From assembly GCA_016206365.1 (NCBI GenBank), contig JACQRR010000083.1:1-7193 (forward strand): DNA of 7,193 bases, in the 5' to 3' direction. Positions 5,214 to 7,193 of this stretch are shown piece by piece. Made by a program: the position numbers and the translations under genes. How positions within the stretch are numbered: the stretch's first letter is position 1; every line of letters starts with the position of its first letter. This stretch comes from Candidatus Roizmanbacteria bacterium (GTDB taxonomy: Bacteria > Patescibacteriota > Microgenomatia > UBA1406 > GWC2-37-13). Below the pieces are notes generated by a model, which was not told the DNA's origin, did not search any database, and was given only the letters and a program-made list of their open reading frames with translations.

Positions 5214-7112
5214 ATGGCAAAAATTATAGGTATAGACCTAGGGACAACTAACTCTTGTGTGGCTGTTATGGAGGGCGGAAAGCCAAAAGTTATCCATTCC
5301 CAGGAGGGAAGAAATGTCATCCCTTCGGTTGTTGATCCGATAAAAAGAATTGTTGGCGATGTTGCCAAAAGACAGATGGTAATTAATCCAAGAAGAACCA
5401 TTTTTTCGATTAAAAGGTTGATGGGACGACATTTTAGCGATGAATCTGTTCAGTATGACAAAAAATGGCTTCCCTATATGATTAAAGAGGGAAAAGAAGG
5501 AAAGGCAGTGGTGGAAGTTGAAGGTAAGACATTTACTCCGCAAGAGATCTCCGCTCTGATTTTGCAGAAGATTAAATCAGATGCAGAAGCATATCTGGGT
5601 GAAAAAGTAGAAAAGGCCGTTATCACAGTGCCAGCTTATTTTGATGATTCACAAAGACAGGCTACAAAACAGGCTGGAGAGATCGCTGGGCTTGAAGTGG
5701 TTCGGATTCTTAACGAGCCAACTGCAGCTGCATTGGCATACGGACTAGATAAAAAACATACCCACACAATCGCAGTCTACGACCTCGGAGGAGGCACTTT
5801 TGATATTACTGTTCTTGAGCTTGGTGAAGGTGTATTTCAGGTAAAAGCTACAAACGGGGATACTCATTTGGGCGGAGATGATTTTGACAAAGTTATCTTA
5901 GACCATATCGCCGATGAATTTAAGAAAGAAAATAACATAGATTTAAGAAAGGATCCACAAGCTTTGCAGCGATTGAGAGATGCTGCTGAAAAAGCAAAAA
6001 TCGAACTATCAACATCTTTGGAATCAGAGGTTAACCTGCCTTTTATTACGGTTAGAGACGGTCAACCTCTCCACTTGGTGATGAAATTGACTAGGGCGAA
6101 GTTAGAGTCGTTAATTGGTCATCTTATTGAAAAGACGTTAAAACCGGTAAAATCTTGTCTTAAAGATGCAAAAGTTGAGGTTACAAAGATCGATGAGGTT
6201 GTTTTGGTTGGAGGGATGACAAGGATGCCAAAAGTTATAGAGACCGTGAAGAGTTTTTTTGGAAAAGATCCCAACCGCTCGGTAAACCCTGATGAAGTCG
6301 TAGCTATTGGCGCTGCTATTCAGGCCGGAGTATTGACCGGAGAGACAAAAGATGTCGTTCTTTTAGATGTCACACCGCTGACCTTAGGAGTTGAGACTCT
6401 AGGCGGAGTAATGACGCCTCTAATTCAGAGGAATACCACAGTTCCAACCTCAAAATCTGAAATTTTCTCAACCGCGGCAGATAATCAGACCCAAGTTGAG
6501 GTCCACATTTTACAAGGTGAACGGCCGCTGGCTAAAGATAACAAATCTCTGGGTCGATTTATACTAGACGGGATTCCGCCAGCTCCAAGAGGAGTCCCTC
6601 AAATCGAGGTGGTTTTTGACATTGATGCAAACGGAATTTTAACGGTTACAGCAAAAGATAAGGCGACTGGCAAATCCCAGGCAATAAAGATAACTGGATC
6701 AACTGGTCTTTCCAAAGAAGAGGTCGAGAAGATGAAAGAAGAGGCTGATAAACACGCCGAAGAAGATAAACAAGAAAAAGAAAAGATAGAAGCTAGAAAT
6801 AAAGCCGATAATATGATCTATGTTGCTGAGAAATCTTTGAAAGATGCAGGTGATAAAGCTCCCAAAGATATTAAGGAAGACGTGGAAAAGAAAATTAAAG
6901 CTTTGAAAGAGGTTTTAGATAAAGGAACAAAGGAAGAATTGGAAGGAATGACAAAAGAATTGTCTGACGCCTTGACCAAGGTTGGACAATCGATGTATGG
7001 CCAACAAGGACAACCCTCCTCCGCTAAAGCTACGGAGGGCGAAGCAAAAAAAGAAGAAAAGAAAGATAATAAGGGGAAAAAGGATGTGGAAGAGGGAGAA
7101 GTGGTTAGTTAA
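5214..7112 (+). CDS. dnaK: Molecular chaperone DnaK (Hsp70)
   Basis: This is a full-length 632-residue Hsp70 (E. coli DnaK has 638), the cytosolic ATP-dependent chaperone. The ATPase domain has phosphate-1 IDLGTTNS (7-14), NEPTAAALAYG (167-177), phosphate-2 DLGGGTFD (190-197) and the adenosine motif VGGMTRMPKV (332-341). The linker VVLLDVTPLTLG (381-392) leads into the substrate-binding beta domain, with QGERP (434-438) and FDIDANGILTVTAKDK (468-483), then the helical lid (about 498-595). The tail is unusual: PSSAKATEG (601-609) is encoded by a palindrome, followed by a Lys/Glu-rich stretch ending EEGEVVS, rather than the common acidic EEV-type end. No Shine-Dalgarno is seen; the leader is an AT-rich TTAGTTATTTTTTAA stretch. 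It is the third gene of the operon; a dnaJ may follow outside the window, but this is not visible. Confidence 0.98.
   Translation: MAKIIGIDLGTTNSCVAVMEGGKPKVIHSQEGRNVIPSVVDPIKRIVGDVAKRQMVINPRRTIFSIKRLMGRHFSDESVQYDKKWLPYMIKEGKEGKAVVEVEGKTFTPQEISALILQKIKSDAEAYLGEKVEKAVITVPAYFDDSQRQATKQAGEIAGLEVVRILNEPTAAALAYGLDKKHTHTIAVYDLGGGTFDITVLELGEGVFQVKATNGDTHLGGDDFDKVILDHIADEFKKENNIDLRKDPQALQRLRDAAEKAKIELSTSLESEVNLPFITVRDGQPLHLVMKLTRAKLESLIGHLIEKTLKPVKSCLKDAKVEVTKIDEVVLVGGMTRMPKVIETVKSFFGKDPNRSVNPDEVVAIGAAIQAGVLTGETKDVVLLDVTPLTLGVETLGGVMTPLIQRNTTVPTSKSEIFSTAADNQTQVEVHILQGERPLAKDNKSLGRFILDGIPPAPRGVPQIEVVFDIDANGILTVTAKDKATGKSQAIKITGSTGLSKEEVEKMKEEADKHAEEDKQEKEKIEARNKADNMIYVAEKSLKDAGDKAPKDIKEDVEKKIKALKEVLDKGTKEELEGMTKELSDALTKVGQSMYGQQGQPSSAKATEGEAKKEEKKDNKGKKDVEEGEVVS
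7014..7039. repeat. Palindrome embedded in the dnaK tail
   Basis: The core is a 6-bp stem, CCTCCG (7018-7023) and CGGAGG (7033-7038), around the loop CTAAAGCTA, flanked by CCCT and GGC. It encodes residues 601-609 (PSSAKATEG) in the disordered DnaK tail. The CCTCCGCTAAAGCTACGGAGG type resembles a dispersed repeat I recall from uncultured bacterial genomes, but there is only one copy here. Confidence 0.6.
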
Positions 7113-7193
7113 ATCCCAAATCCCAATTTCCAATGACCAATCAAACTCCAAATCCCAATGACTCAATGTATTAATACAGTGATACAGTTACAA
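7113..7193. repeat. Repeat-like non-coding tail downstream of dnaK
   Basis: The first part (7116-7163) is built of AATCCCAA / TTCCAATGACCAA units and contains an exact 18-bp match to the hrcA-grpE spacer. The last part has a 12-nt palindrome, TGTATTAATACA (7167-7178), and a short tandem ATACAGTG/ATACAGTT. No gene, clear terminator or promoter is seen before the window ends. Confidence 0.6.

Noticed and set aside
5195..5543. Minus-strand open frames opposite the start of dnaK
   Set aside because: They are antisense to the highly conserved ATPase domain of DnaK and show no family features.
6915..7166. Minus-strand frame with SHWDLEFDWSLEIGIWDL at its start
   Set aside because: The repeated peptide is simply the translation of the C/A-rich intergenic repeat, followed by antisense dnaK.

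Overview
The window is AT-rich bacterial DNA in the standard code: the first gene and the transposase both end in TGA, and no long frame reads through TGA. Genes are tightly packed, Shine-Dalgarno sequences are weak or absent, HrcA is a short form of about 246 residues, and short intergenic spacers carry low-complexity repeats. Together these suggest a Candidate Phyla Radiation (Patescibacteria) genome, with Microgenomates my best guess. That placement rests on resemblance to protein families I remember, not on a search.

Layout: (1) 1-437, plus strand: the C-terminal part of a metallo-beta-lactamase-fold hydrolase whose N-terminus lies outside the window. (2) 424-3824, minus strand, in transcription order: endonuclease IV (nfo), a Nudix hydrolase, a CCA-adding enzyme with an HD domain, and a REP-associated tyrosine transposase (RAYT). 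The transposase converges on the first gene and overlaps it by 14 bp. (3) 3825-3911: a divergent control region with a TTGACT-N17-TATATT promoter, a degenerate but correctly spaced CIRCE operator overlapping it, and a small palindrome in the hrcA leader. (4) 3912-7112, plus strand: the heat-shock operon hrcA-grpE-dnaK. (5) 7113-7193: repeat-like non-coding sequence.

The chaperone block is a coherent system. DnaK is the ATP-driven Hsp70, GrpE its nucleotide exchange factor and HrcA the repressor expected to bind the CIRCE site. The minus-strand block is a housekeeping/DNA-repair cluster (AP-site repair, nucleotide clean-up, tRNA 3'-end maturation) ended by a mobile-element-derived gene.

The most interesting signal is a family of 28-bp palindromes with fixed GTAGAGAC/GTCTCTAC ends and variable but still self-complementary centres. 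One copy lies inside the RAYT reading frame, one lies 5 bp upstream of the RAYT start and supplies the last residues and stop codon of the CCA-adding enzyme, and one is embedded in frame within the catalytic domain of that enzyme. They look like substrates of the neighbouring RAYT that are tolerated as peptide insertions. An unrelated palindrome is embedded in the dnaK tail.
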